Origin: Chromobacterium paludis | GTDB lineage: Bacteria > Pseudomonadota > Gammaproteobacteria > Burkholderiales > Chromobacteriaceae | Assembly (NCBI RefSeq): GCF_008275125.1 | Contig: NZ_CP043473.1 | Span: 2,480,001 to 2,544,000, forward strand | Length of the DNA stretch: 64,000 nucleotides | Direction: 5' to 3' | Part shown: positions 20,972 through 32,109 of the stretch, one piece after another | How the letters are laid out: every line of letters starts with the position of its first letter | Numbering within the stretch: the stretch's first letter is position 1 | The notes under the pieces: generated by a model | Told to the model about the DNA's origin: nothing | The model's database searches: none | What the model saw: only the letters and a program-made list of their open reading frames with translations | Translations under genes and position numbers: made by a program

Positions 20972-21721
20972 GTGCCCGATCATATTTTGGAGAACGGAGA
21001 CTCGCCGGAGCTGGAAGCCCTGTTCGACAGCATCTCCCGCCAACATCAGCAGGAAGAGGACGCCGCCGAGCCGACAGGCACCCTGGCTCAGGCCGCCGCG
21101 ACAAGCGCCGAGCCGACGCCGGCCTCGATGTACGAACAGATCGGCCAACTGACCCGCAAGATGCACGATGCCTTGCGCGACTTGGGCTATGACAAGTCCT
21201 TGGAAAAAGTGGCGGAAGCCATTCCTGATGCCAAGGACAGGCTGTCCTACATCGCCTCGCTGACGGAAAGCTCTGCCGAGCGCGTGCTGAACGCGACCGA
21301 CATCGCCAAGCCGTTTCAGGACAAATTGGAAAGCCAGGCGACAGCGCTCAGCGAACGCTGGGAAAAACTGTACGCCAACCTGCTTAGCGTGGAAGAGTTC
21401 AAGAAACTGGCAGAAGAAACTCGTCAGTACTTGAAGGATGTGCCGAACCAGACCCAGGCAACCAATACTCAGCTGCTGGAAATCGTGATGGCCCAGGACT
21501 TTCAGGATCTGACGGGCCAGGTCATCAAGAAAATGATGGGCATGGTCAAGATTCTGGAAACAGAACTGGTGCACTTTCTGATCGAATTCTCGCCGGACAG
21601 CAAAAAGGGCGAACTAAACAGCAGCTTGCTCAATGGTCCGGTAATCAATCCGGAAGGCAAGGCCGACGTAGTCACCAGCCAGCAGCAGGTCGATGACCTG
21701 CTCGAAAGCTTGGGCTTCTAA
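20972..21721 (+). CDS. cheZ: CheY-P phosphatase CheZ
   Basis: A 249-residue helical phosphatase of phospho-CheY. The catalytic glutamine region is AQDFQDLTGQVIKKM, and the C-terminal CheY-binding tail is QVDDLLESLGF. It starts with GTG, fixed by GAGGAGG nine bases upstream. The N-terminal 50 residues are acidic and Ala-rich. Confidence 0.95.
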   Translation: MPDHILENGDSPELEALFDSISRQHQQEEDAAEPTGTLAQAAATSAEPTPASMYEQIGQLTRKMHDALRDLGYDKSLEKVAEAIPDAKDRLSYIASLTESSAERVLNATDIAKPFQDKLESQATALSERWEKLYANLLSVEEFKKLAEETRQYLKDVPNQTQATNTQLLEIVMAQDFQDLTGQVIKKMMGMVKILETELVHFLIEFSPDSKKGELNSSLLNGPVINPEGKADVVTSQQQVDDLLESLGF

Positions 21722-21768
21722 ACAGATACGCAGGCAAGACAACGCAAGACGAAGCGTGGGGTGGAAAA

Positions 21769-23667
21769 ATGAGCGAATTTGGCGGCATGGAAGAGTTGCT
21801 TCAGGATTTCCTGATGGAATCCACCGACCTCCTGTCCGATGTGGACAACAAACTGGTCGAACTGGAAAAGCGCCCGGAAGACAAGGCTCTGCTCAATGAC
21901 ATTTTCCGCGGCTTCCATACCATCAAGGGCGGCGCCGGCTTTCTCAACGTCGGCCCGATGGTCAATCTGTGCCACCGTACGGAAAACCTGTTCGACAAGC
22001 TGCGCAACGGCGAAATGCATATCACCCCGGAAGTCATGGACGTCATTCTGGACGCCACAGGCATTGTCCGCGATATGTTCGGAACGCTGGGCCAAGGCTT
22101 GATGCCGACCGAGGCCGACGCACGCACCCTAGCGGCACTGGATGCCGCGTTGGCCGGCCAACCCCTCGCCGCAGAAACCGTTCAGCATCACCACGCCGCG
22201 CCGCAAGCGGAAGCGCCTTCCGCGCAGGCTGCCGTCGCCAGCGCCGGCAACGGGCCGGACTGGAACCAACTGTACCAAGCCGTTGCCCCGTCAGCCGCAC
22301 CTGCGGCGGCTGCACCGCAACCGGCCGCCGCGCCGCAACCCGCAGCGCTCGCGCCCAGCAAAATGGAAGCTCCCGCGCCGGCGCCGGCCATGCCGGCTCC
22401 AGCCAAAGCGGCGCCGCCTTCCAAGCCGTCCGGCGCCGGCCCCGTAGCCAGCGGCCCGCAAGAAAATACCATCCGCATCGACACGGTCCGACTCGACATG
22501 GTGCTCAACCTGTCCGGCGAAATCGGCCTGACCAAAAACCGCCTGACCACCCTGCGCACCGAAATCCTTCAAGGCAACCGCGACACCAACACGCTGCGCT
22601 CGCTGGATGAAGCGATCAGTCAGCTTGACCTGCTGGTGGGCGATCTGCAAAACGCGGTGATGAAGACCCGCATGCAGCCTATCGGCCGCCTGTTCCAGAA
22701 GTATCCCCGCTTGGCGCGCGACCTGGCCCGCCAACTGGGCAAGGAAGTGGAGTTGGTGCTGTCCGGCGAAGAGACCGAACTCGACAAGACCATGATCGAG
22801 GACCTGAACGACCCGTTGGTCCACTTGGTCCGCAACGCGGTGGATCACGGCATCGAATCGCCTGAAGATCGCATAGCCGTCGGCAAGAAGCCTCAGGCCC
22901 TGGTGCAGCTGACCGCCGAGCAGGTGGGCGACCACATCCTGATCGAGATCACGGACGACGGCAAGGGCATGAACCCCGACGCGCTGCGCCGCAAGGCCAT
23001 CGAAAAGGGCCTGATCGACCAGGAAACCGCCAACTCGCTGGACGAGAAGCAGTGCTTGCAGCTGATCTTCCTGCCCGGCTTCTCCACCAAGGACCAGATT
23101 TCCAGCGTATCCGGCCGCGGCGTCGGCATGGACGTGGTGCGCACCAATATCCAAAAACTGAATGGCCGCATCGACATCAACTCGGTAGCCGGCGAAGGCA
23201 CTCGCATCAGCATCTCGCTGCCGCTGACCCTCGCCATCCTGCCGGTGCTGGTGGTGCGCGCCTGCAATCAACCGTTTGCCGTACCGCTGGCGATGGTCCG
23301 TGAAATCATCACCATCGACAGCAATGCCATCCAGGAAGTGTCCGGTCGCCCCACCATCGTGGTGCGCGACGAAATCCTGCCGCTGAAGACCTTGGCCGGC
23401 CTGCTGGGCTGGGAGCCGACCCAGAAGCCGTACTTTGGCGTGCTGATGCAATCGGCCGAAAAGTCTTTCATTCTGGCGATAGACTCCTTCGTCGGTCGCG
23501 ACGATGTGGTGATCAAGCCGCTGCAGAACATCCGCCCGAAAGGCGTCGCCGGCGCCACGCTGTCCGGTGACGGCTCCGTCGTGCTGGTGCTCGACATGGA
23601 AGACCTGCTTGCCTCCAGCGAAAGCAATAATGTGCAAACGCGAACGACGGATATGATTGCCTCCTAA
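21769..23667 (+). CDS. cheA: Chemotaxis histidine kinase CheA
   Basis: A 632-residue kinase. The Hpt domain carries H50 in FRGFHTIKGGAGF. A long Ala/Pro-rich linker (about residues 125-230) stands where the CheY-binding P2 domain normally lies. The dimerisation helices (about 240-300), HATPase domain (LVRNAVDHGIES, DDGKGM, GRGVGMDVVR) and CheW-like regulatory domain (about 480-620) follow. It is the last che gene here; no cheW, cheR, cheB or receptor gene lies in the cluster. Confidence 0.95.
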   Translation: MSEFGGMEELLQDFLMESTDLLSDVDNKLVELEKRPEDKALLNDIFRGFHTIKGGAGFLNVGPMVNLCHRTENLFDKLRNGEMHITPEVMDVILDATGIVRDMFGTLGQGLMPTEADARTLAALDAALAGQPLAAETVQHHHAAPQAEAPSAQAAVASAGNGPDWNQLYQAVAPSAAPAAAAPQPAAAPQPAALAPSKMEAPAPAPAMPAPAKAAPPSKPSGAGPVASGPQENTIRIDTVRLDMVLNLSGEIGLTKNRLTTLRTEILQGNRDTNTLRSLDEAISQLDLLVGDLQNAVMKTRMQPIGRLFQKYPRLARDLARQLGKEVELVLSGEETELDKTMIEDLNDPLVHLVRNAVDHGIESPEDRIAVGKKPQALVQLTAEQVGDHILIEITDDGKGMNPDALRRKAIEKGLIDQETANSLDEKQCLQLIFLPGFSTKDQISSVSGRGVGMDVVRTNIQKLNGRIDINSVAGEGTRISISLPLTLAILPVLVVRACNQPFAVPLAMVREIITIDSNAIQEVSGRPTIVVRDEILPLKTLAGLLGWEPTQKPYFGVLMQSAEKSFILAIDSFVGRDDVVIKPLQNIRPKGVAGATLSGDGSVVLVLDMEDLLASSESNNVQTRTTDMIAS

Positions 23668-23679
23668 CAACGGGGAGCA

Positions 23680-24906
23680 ATGATGACTTCAAATACCGCC
23701 TTCATAGGAAGGCAACCTGTACTGAACCGAAATCAGCAGCTCATAGGCTATGAGCTGCTTTTTCGTCCCAGCAGCGATGCGCTGGGCGTAGGCAAGCACA
23801 GCGAGCTGCAGGCTGATACCGACGTGCTGGTCAATACCCTGAACAATATGGGTACCAGCTGGCTGATCGGCAACAAGCTGGCCTTCATCAATGTCGGCGA
23901 AGCCATGCTGAATAGCGAGTTCCTGGAACTGCTGCCGCCACGCCGCATCATTCTGGACTTGTCGCCGCGCATCACGCCAAGCAACGAGCTGCTGTCGCGC
24001 GCGCGTCATCTGCGCTCCATGGGCTTCGGCATTGCGCTGGATGACTTCAGCTTCGAGTCTCAGGCCGCCGCCTTTCTCGAGCTGGCCAATTACGTCAAGT
24101 TGGACATACAAAATCAGGATGCCACCCGCTTTCAGATGCAGGCCGCGCGGCTGCGCAGCTACCCCCTGATTCGCATCGCCGAGCGCGTGGAAACCCACGC
24201 CCAGTTCCACCTGTGCAAGGAACTCGGCATGGACGGCTTCCAGGGCTACTATTTCGCCAAACCGGAAACACTGGCCGCCAAGGTTATCCATCCCGCGTTC
24301 AGCAATACGCTGGAGCTGCTCAACCTGTTGCGCATGGATGCCGACATCCGCGATATCGAGCACGTGTTGAAACGCGATGTGGCCCTGTCGTACAAGCTGC
24401 TGCGCTACGTCAACTCCGCGGCCGCCGGCCTCAATACCGCCATCAGCTCCTTCTCCCACGCCGTCACCGTGCTGGGCTACCAGAAACTGTACCGCTGGCT
24501 GACCCTGCTGCTGGTCACAGCCTCCGACGACAACAACGCCCCGCCCGCGCTGCAGAAGACCGCCGTTACGCGCGGCCGCTTCATGGAACTGCTCGGCTTG
24601 GTGCAAGGCGAGCCGCACGACTTCAACGACAATCTGTTCATCGTGGGTCTGTTCAGTCTGCTGGACGTGCTGTTCGACATGCCCATGGACAAGATCATCG
24701 AACACCTGCAGCTGCCAGCCCCGGTCTCCGACGCCCTGTTGCATGGCCGCGGCCCCATGAGCCATTACCTGCGCCTGGCGCGTGCCTGCGAAGATGGCCA
24801 GCTGGATGGTGTGCCGCAACTGTGCGAACAGCTCGGTCTTTCTTCAGCGCAATTAAACGAGGCCCACATCTCCGCGCTCGCCTGGGTGGAGGAACTGGGC
24901 TTATAA
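23680..24906 (+). CDS. EAL-HDOD signalling protein (YuxH-like, probably catalytically dead EAL)
   Basis: A 408-residue protein with an EAL-like domain (about 5-200) and an HDOD domain (about 205-390). The EAL signature is replaced by IGYELLFRP, and the metal-binding motifs are degenerate (ILDLSPRI, IALDDFSF instead of DDFGTG), so phosphodiesterase activity is unlikely. AERVET near 170 still marks the fold. HDOD shows VLKRDVALSYKLLRYVNSA. EAL-HDOD proteins act as motility or biofilm regulators in other proteobacteria. It starts 12 bp after cheA and is probably co-transcribed. Confidence 0.9.
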   Translation: MMTSNTAFIGRQPVLNRNQQLIGYELLFRPSSDALGVGKHSELQADTDVLVNTLNNMGTSWLIGNKLAFINVGEAMLNSEFLELLPPRRIILDLSPRITPSNELLSRARHLRSMGFGIALDDFSFESQAAAFLELANYVKLDIQNQDATRFQMQAARLRSYPLIRIAERVETHAQFHLCKELGMDGFQGYYFAKPETLAAKVIHPAFSNTLELLNLLRMDADIRDIEHVLKRDVALSYKLLRYVNSAAAGLNTAISSFSHAVTVLGYQKLYRWLTLLLVTASDDNNAPPALQKTAVTRGRFMELLGLVQGEPHDFNDNLFIVGLFSLLDVLFDMPMDKIIEHLQLPAPVSDALLHGRGPMSHYLRLARACEDGQLDGVPQLCEQLGLSSAQLNEAHISALAWVEELGL

Positions 24907-24936
24907 TTCCCAGCCCTGCAAGGTAGTAGCCACCCG

Positions 24937-25608
24937 ATGAAACTGTTAGCACTCGACACTTCCACCACCTATCTGTCGCTGGCCCTGAGCCAGGGCGACG
25001 ACATGCTCGTTTTCCACCAATGCGTGGAGCAGAAGCATGCCGAACGCACCTTGCCGGAGGTGTCGAAACTGTTGGCGGAAGCCGGCTGTACGCTGTCGTC
25101 GCTGGACGGCATCGTATTCGGCCAGGGGCCCGGATCCTTCACCGGCCTGCGCATCGCTTGCGGCATCGCCCAGGGCCTGGCCTATTCTGCGGATTTACCG
25201 GTCATCGCCATCCCCACCTTGGACAATCTGGCCCAACAGGCCGGGGAAGGCCAAGTGCTGGTGTGTTTCGATGCCCGCATGCAACAGGTGTACAGCGCGC
25301 TGTACCGCACAGGAGCGGACTGGGCAAGACTCAGCCCCATCCGCGTCGCCTCGCCCGAGGACATCGAGCTGCCCCAGGAAATCACCATCCTGGCGGGAGA
25401 TGGATTCGACAACTACCCGCGCCTGCTCGAGCAGGCTCGCAGCCAGCTTCGCCTTTCGCCGCACAGCCGGCCGCATGCCGCGGCCTATGTCCAGCTGGCC
25501 GCCAGCGGCCGCTATCCCTCGGTGCATCCGCGCATGGCGGAACTGCTCTATGTTCGGGACAAGGTGGCGCTCACTTCCACCGAACAACAACAGGCCCGAC
25601 AGCGATGA
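24937..25608 (+). CDS. tsaB: tRNA threonylcarbamoyladenosine biosynthesis protein TsaB
   Basis: A 223-residue partner of TsaD in the t6A-37 tRNA-modification complex, with an ASKHA-like fold. LLALDTSTTYLSLAL near residue 3 and FGQGPGSFTGLRIACG near 62-77 are the family signatures. It overlaps rimI by ATGA, so translation is coupled, as tsaB and rimI often are in proteobacteria. Confidence 0.94.
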   Translation: MKLLALDTSTTYLSLALSQGDDMLVFHQCVEQKHAERTLPEVSKLLAEAGCTLSSLDGIVFGQGPGSFTGLRIACGIAQGLAYSADLPVIAIPTLDNLAQQAGEGQVLVCFDARMQQVYSALYRTGADWARLSPIRVASPEDIELPQEITILAGDGFDNYPRLLEQARSQLRLSPHSRPHAAAYVQLAASGRYPSVHPRMAELLYVRDKVALTSTEQQQARQR

Positions 25609-26048
25609 GCCTGGTTCGCCGCTTCGCCCCACAGGATGCCCAGCAGTTGGCCACGCTGGAACAGCAGGCGACAGCGCATCCCTGGCGAGTCGGCCAATAT
25701 CGAGACAGCCTGGAGGCAGGCTATCCCTGCTATGGCCTGTTCGACGATCAAGGCACGCTGCAAGGCTTTGCCCTGATCATGCGCGTATTGGATGAGGCTG
25801 AGATTCTCAATATCGTCATCGGACAAGAATTTCAGGGCAAAGGCCTGGGGTCCGAACTCATGCGAGCCATTCTGCAGGACCTGCGCAATGACTGCTGCCG
25901 CCGTCTGTTTCTGGAAGTGAGAGAGAGCAATGCTCCGGCGCGAAAGCTCTACCAACGCTGCGGCTTTCACCAATGCGGATTGCGCAAGAACTACTACCCC
26001 GCCGCGCATGGGCGCGAACATGCCATCCTGATGGAGGCCGTATTGTGA
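25605..26048 (+). CDS. rimI: Ribosomal protein S18-alanine N-acetyltransferase
   Basis: A 147-residue GNAT acetyltransferase that modifies the N-terminal alanine of S18. The acetyl-CoA site reads IVIGQEFQGKGLGSELM, and FLEVRESNAPARKLYQRCGF is the RimI-type C-terminal block. The start is the ATG that overlaps the tsaB stop. The frame is open far upstream, but that part is a shadow of tsaB. Confidence 0.93.
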   Translation: MSLVRRFAPQDAQQLATLEQQATAHPWRVGQYRDSLEAGYPCYGLFDDQGTLQGFALIMRVLDEAEILNIVIGQEFQGKGLGSELMRAILQDLRNDCCRRLFLEVRESNAPARKLYQRCGFHQCGLRKNYYPAAHGREHAILMEAVL

Positions 26049-26899
26049 GCCGCGCCAGCCTCTTGAAACAAGAAATGGGCCTGGGCCCTGCTTGGCATCC
26101 GCGGCAAGGCTGGTTCGAACACCATCCTGCCACGCTGCAGCCATGGCAGAGCGCGGATACCGCAGTCGCAGACGATGACGCCGCGGAAGATAAACCGGAG
26201 GCGGCAGCCAGCCAAACGGCCATCGCCCCGCCCCAGCCTTCCCTCGCGGCGGCGCCGTCGACGGCGGATCTGCCCCCCTCCGCGATAGCCACGCCGGCCA
26301 GCCCCATTCCGCGCGTCGAGACGCGCATCGAATTGCCACGACAGGACTGGCCTCAACTGGAGCGGGAAGTCTCAAACTGCCAACGCTGCCGCCTGTGCGA
26401 GACGCGCACCCAAACCGTGTTTGGCCGTGGCAATCCGCAAGCGCGCTGGATGCTGATTGGCGAAGCGCCGGGCGAAAACGAGGACAAGCAGGGACTGCCC
26501 TTCGTTGGCCGCGCCGGTCAGTTGCTGGACAATATGCTGGCGGCCACCGGTCTGGATCGGGATCGGGACGTCTATATCGCCAACGTGCTCAAATGCCGCC
26601 CGCCCGGCAACCGCAATCCGGCGCCGGACGAGATTGCCGCCTGCAACGGCTATTTACTGCAACAGATCCGTCATATCCAGCCTGCGCTGATCGTCGCGCT
26701 AGGTCGCTTCGCCGCGCAAACGCTGTTGGAAACGGAAGACGCCATCGGCCGCTTGCGCGGCAAAGTACACCACTACCAGGGCGTGCCGCTGGTGGTCAGC
26801 TATCACCCGGCCTACCTCTTGCGCAACCAGCCGGACAAGGCCAAGGCCTGGCAGGATTTGCTGCTGGCGCGCAAGGTATACAAGCAAGCCGGCCGCTAG
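26045..26899 (+). CDS. udg: Uracil-DNA glycosylase, family 4 (Fe-S type)
   Basis: A 284-residue DNA-repair enzyme that removes uracil. A disordered Ala/Pro-rich N-terminus of about 100 residues is followed by the catalytic domain. It shows [20 protein letters not shown] (139-157), [13 protein letters not shown] and the late [10 protein letters not shown]. Cysteines C115 and C118 (CRLC), C184 and C200 fit the 4Fe-4S cluster. It starts with GTG inside the rimI stop (GTGA). Together tsaB-rimI-udg form a translationally coupled set. Confidence 0.92.
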   Translation: MSRASLLKQEMGLGPAWHPRQGWFEHHPATLQPWQSADTAVADDDAAEDKPEAAASQTAIAPPQPSLAAAPSTADLPPSAIATPASPIPRVETRIELPRQDWPQLEREVSNCQRCRLCETRTQTVFGRGNPQARWMLIGEAPGENEDKQGLPFVGRAGQLLDNMLAATGLDRDRDVYIANVLKCRPPGNRNPAPDEIAACNGYLLQQIRHIQPALIVALGRFAAQTLLETEDAIGRLRGKVHHYQGVPLVVSYHPAYLLRNQPDKAKAWQDLLLARKVYKQAGR

Positions 26900-27051
26900 G
26901 CGCGGGGCGCCTGAGCCGATCTGCGTCGAGCGTCTTCGTACCGGATCTTATGTGTTTCACGCTAGCAGGGCATGATCAGGCGGCGCGCAAACCGCCTCCG
27001 GGCGCAAGCGCCCAACAATCGCAACCGCCTCCAGCCCGCTTCCCATGCCAA

Positions 27052-27075
27052 AAGGCCAGTCGCGAGACTGGCCTT
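27052..27075 (+). terminator. Possible terminator after the tsaB-rimI-udg genes
   Basis: AAGGCCAGTC-GCGA-GACTGGCCTT is a perfect 10-bp stem, but only a short T run follows. Confidence 0.45.
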
Positions 27076-27111
27076 TGGCTTGTGCACAGGCGCCGCGCAA
27101 AGCAAGCGGGC

Positions 27112-27147
27112 AAATAAAAAACCCTTCTCCGTGCACCAGAGAAGGGC
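27112..27147 (-). terminator. Terminator of the rpmB-rpmG operon
   Basis: CCCTTCTC pairs with GAGAAGGG and the minus strand continues TTTTTTATTT, 25 bp after rpmG. Confidence 0.85.
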
Positions 27148-27171
27148 TCTTCTACCAAGCGGAGAACAAGC

Positions 27172-27327
27172 TTATTTCAGCTTGGTTTCCTTGTACAGAA
27201 CGTGCTTGCGGGCAACGGGATCAAACTTCTTGATCTCCATTTTTTCCGGCATGGTGCGCTTGTTCTTGGTGGTGGTGTAGAAGTGGCCAGTGCCAGCGCT
27301 GGATTCCAGCTTGATCTTATCGCGCAT
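27172..27327 (-). CDS. rpmG: 50S ribosomal protein L33
   Basis: Translation on the minus strand gives 51 residues beginning [20 protein letters not shown] and ending [11 protein letters not shown], a full-length L33. It lacks the two CxxC zinc pairs, so it is the zinc-independent form. It lies 35 bp downstream of rpmB. Confidence 0.96.
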   Translation of the reverse strand: MRDKIKLESSAGTGHFYTTTKNKRTMPEKMEIKKFDPVARKHVLYKETKLK

Positions 27328-27362
27328 GATGTGTACCTCTGTGCGTTATCTAGTTAGACCGC

Positions 27363-27596
27363 TTAGATCTCGCCGCGAGCGCGCAGATCAGCCAGCACCA
27401 CATCAATGCCCACCTTGTCGATGGTGCGCAGTGCAGCGTTGGATACGCGCAGGCGCACCCAGCGGTTTTCGCTCTCTACCCAGAACTTGCGGTATTGCAG
27501 GTTCGGCAGGAAACGACGTTTAGTCTTGTTATTGGCGTGGGAAACATTGTTCCCGGTCATCGGACGCTTGCCGGTGACTTTGCAAACACGCGCCAT
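27363..27596 (-). CDS. rpmB: 50S ribosomal protein L28
   Basis: A 77-residue protein, [20 protein letters not shown] at the start, full length for L28. It forms the usual rpmB-rpmG pair. The zinc cysteine pairs of some L28 forms are absent. Confidence 0.97.
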   Translation of the reverse strand: MARVCKVTGKRPMTGNNVSHANNKTKRRFLPNLQYRKFWVESENRWVRLRVSNAALRTIDKVGIDVVLADLRARGEI

Positions 27597-27819
27597 GGTT
27601 AAACTCCCAAAACCGGTAAAAGCTGGCTTTATAACATAGAAAAAGCCAGTAATTCAAGCGGAACGCGCACCAGACGCAGGTCTGGCGTGCTCTCGTAATG
27701 AAACAGTCGGCGTGCATTGTAACGGAATCGCCACAACGGCGCGAGCTTTATCGCCAGCCGTCTATAGTGAGTGTTGCATTCTTCTCCGCCGAAACACTGC
27801 AAGACCATGCAGCAAGTGA

Positions 27820-29516
<1,697 letters not shown>

Positions 29517-29521
29517 CGCAG

Positions 29522-30370
29522 ATGAAGCTGTGTGGATTTGAAGTCGGCCTTGACCGGCCGCTGTTCCTGATCGCCGGCCCCAGCGTGGTGGAAAGCGCCC
29601 AAATGGCGCTGGACACCGCCGGCCGGCTCAAGGAAATCGCCGACGACCTGGGCATCCCGTTCATTTACAAGTCCAGCTACGACAAAGCCAACCGCGCCGC
29701 GCCGGGCGCCTTCCGCGGCTTTGGCATCGACCAGGGCCTGCGCATCCTCGAAGACGTGCGGCGCCAGATCGGCGTGCCCATCCTCACTGATGTGCACACC
29801 GAAAACGAGATGGTGCAGGTCGCCAGCGTGGTGGACGTGGTGCAAACGCCCGCCTTCCTGGCCAACCAGGCCGACTTCATCCGCGCAGCCGCCCAGTGCG
29901 GCAAGCCGGTCAACATCAAGAAGGGCCAGTTCATGGCCCCCAGCGAGATGCGCCAGGTGATCCTGCGCGCGCGCGAAGCGGCGCGCGAGGCCAACTTGCC
30001 GGAAGATGTGTTTCTGGCCTGCGAACGCGGCTCGTCCTTCGGTTACAATGACCTGATTGCCGACATGCGCTCCCTGGCCCTGATGCGGGAAACCGGCTGC
30101 CCGGTAGTCTTCGACATCAGCCATTGCGCGCAATTGCCCGGCAGACAGGACGAGAACACGGATCCGCGCCGCCTGATGCCCGTACTGGCGCGCGCCGCAG
30201 TTTCTGCGGGCGTGGCGGGTATCTATCTGGAGACCCACCCCACCCCTGAAAAAGCATTGTGCGACGGCGATATCGCCTGGCCGCTGCACCGCATCAAGGA
30301 ATTGCTGACCACGCTCAAGGCGCTGGATGAGATGGTCAAGCATAATCCCTGGCTAGAGCACTCGCTGTAA
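29522..30370 (+). CDS. kdsA: 3-deoxy-8-phosphooctulonate synthase (KDO-8-P synthase), variant active-site loop
   Basis: A 282-residue enzyme that condenses PEP with arabinose-5-phosphate for lipid A core synthesis. Blocks [29 protein letters not shown] and [11 protein letters not shown] are typical. Two features are unusual. The metal-ligand position in [11 protein letters not shown] (S21) is Ser, where metal-dependent forms have Cys and metal-independent forms Asn. In addition, the usual GGQGxSSGGxREF loop after HCAQLPG is replaced by [11 protein letters not shown], one residue shorter. The other metal-ligand positions (H in ISHC, E in YLETHP, D in CDGD) are kept. The frame is uninterrupted. 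It starts 5 bp after pyrG. Confidence 0.92.
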   Translation: MKLCGFEVGLDRPLFLIAGPSVVESAQMALDTAGRLKEIADDLGIPFIYKSSYDKANRAAPGAFRGFGIDQGLRILEDVRRQIGVPILTDVHTENEMVQVASVVDVVQTPAFLANQADFIRAAAQCGKPVNIKKGQFMAPSEMRQVILRAREAAREANLPEDVFLACERGSSFGYNDLIADMRSLALMRETGCPVVFDISHCAQLPGRQDENTDPRRLMPVLARAAVSAGVAGIYLETHPTPEKALCDGDIAWPLHRIKELLTTLKALDEMVKHNPWLEHSL

Positions 30371-30384
30371 TAGACAGCCGGTAG

Positions 30385-31734
<1,350 letters not shown>

Positions 31735-31738
31735 TCGC

Positions 31739-32062
31739 ATGCGCTGGCTGACCGTGACCCTGGTATCCGTGATCCTCGCCTTGCAATGGCCGCTCTGGTT
31801 CGGCAAGGGCAGCTGGTTTAGGGTCTGGCAGCTGGACAAGCAGCTGCAGGAACAGCGGGCGACCACCCAAAAGCTGGTTGCCCGCAACGCCGCGCTAGAC
31901 GCGGAAGTGCGCGATCTGAAACAAGGAAGCGACGCCATAGAAGAAAGAGCTCGGAACGAACTTGGCATGATTCGCGATGGTGAGGTATTTTTCCAGCTGC
32001 TGGACACCAGCAAGCTACCTCCGCCGGCGAGTCATCAGATGACGGACACTCACACTCGCTGA
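31739..32062 (+). CDS. ftsB: Cell division protein FtsB
   Basis: A 107-residue bitopic divisome protein that bridges FtsQ and FtsL. A transmembrane helix (about residues 4-20) is followed by a coiled coil ([31 protein letters not shown]) and the family motif [18 protein letters not shown]. It lies 4 bp after eno, the usual eno-ftsB arrangement. Confidence 0.94.
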   Translation: MRWLTVTLVSVILALQWPLWFGKGSWFRVWQLDKQLQEQRATTQKLVARNAALDAEVRDLKQGSDAIEERARNELGMIRDGEVFFQLLDTSKLPPPASHQMTDTHTR

Positions 32063-32109
32063 ATATTCCAATGATGGCTGGCCGCCTAAAAAGCACCAAG
32101 GTCTGGGCA

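Noticed and set aside
30040..30240. A frameshift in kdsA explaining its unusual loop
   Set aside because: The flanking conserved blocks are in the same frame on both sides of the loop, with only a one-residue length change.
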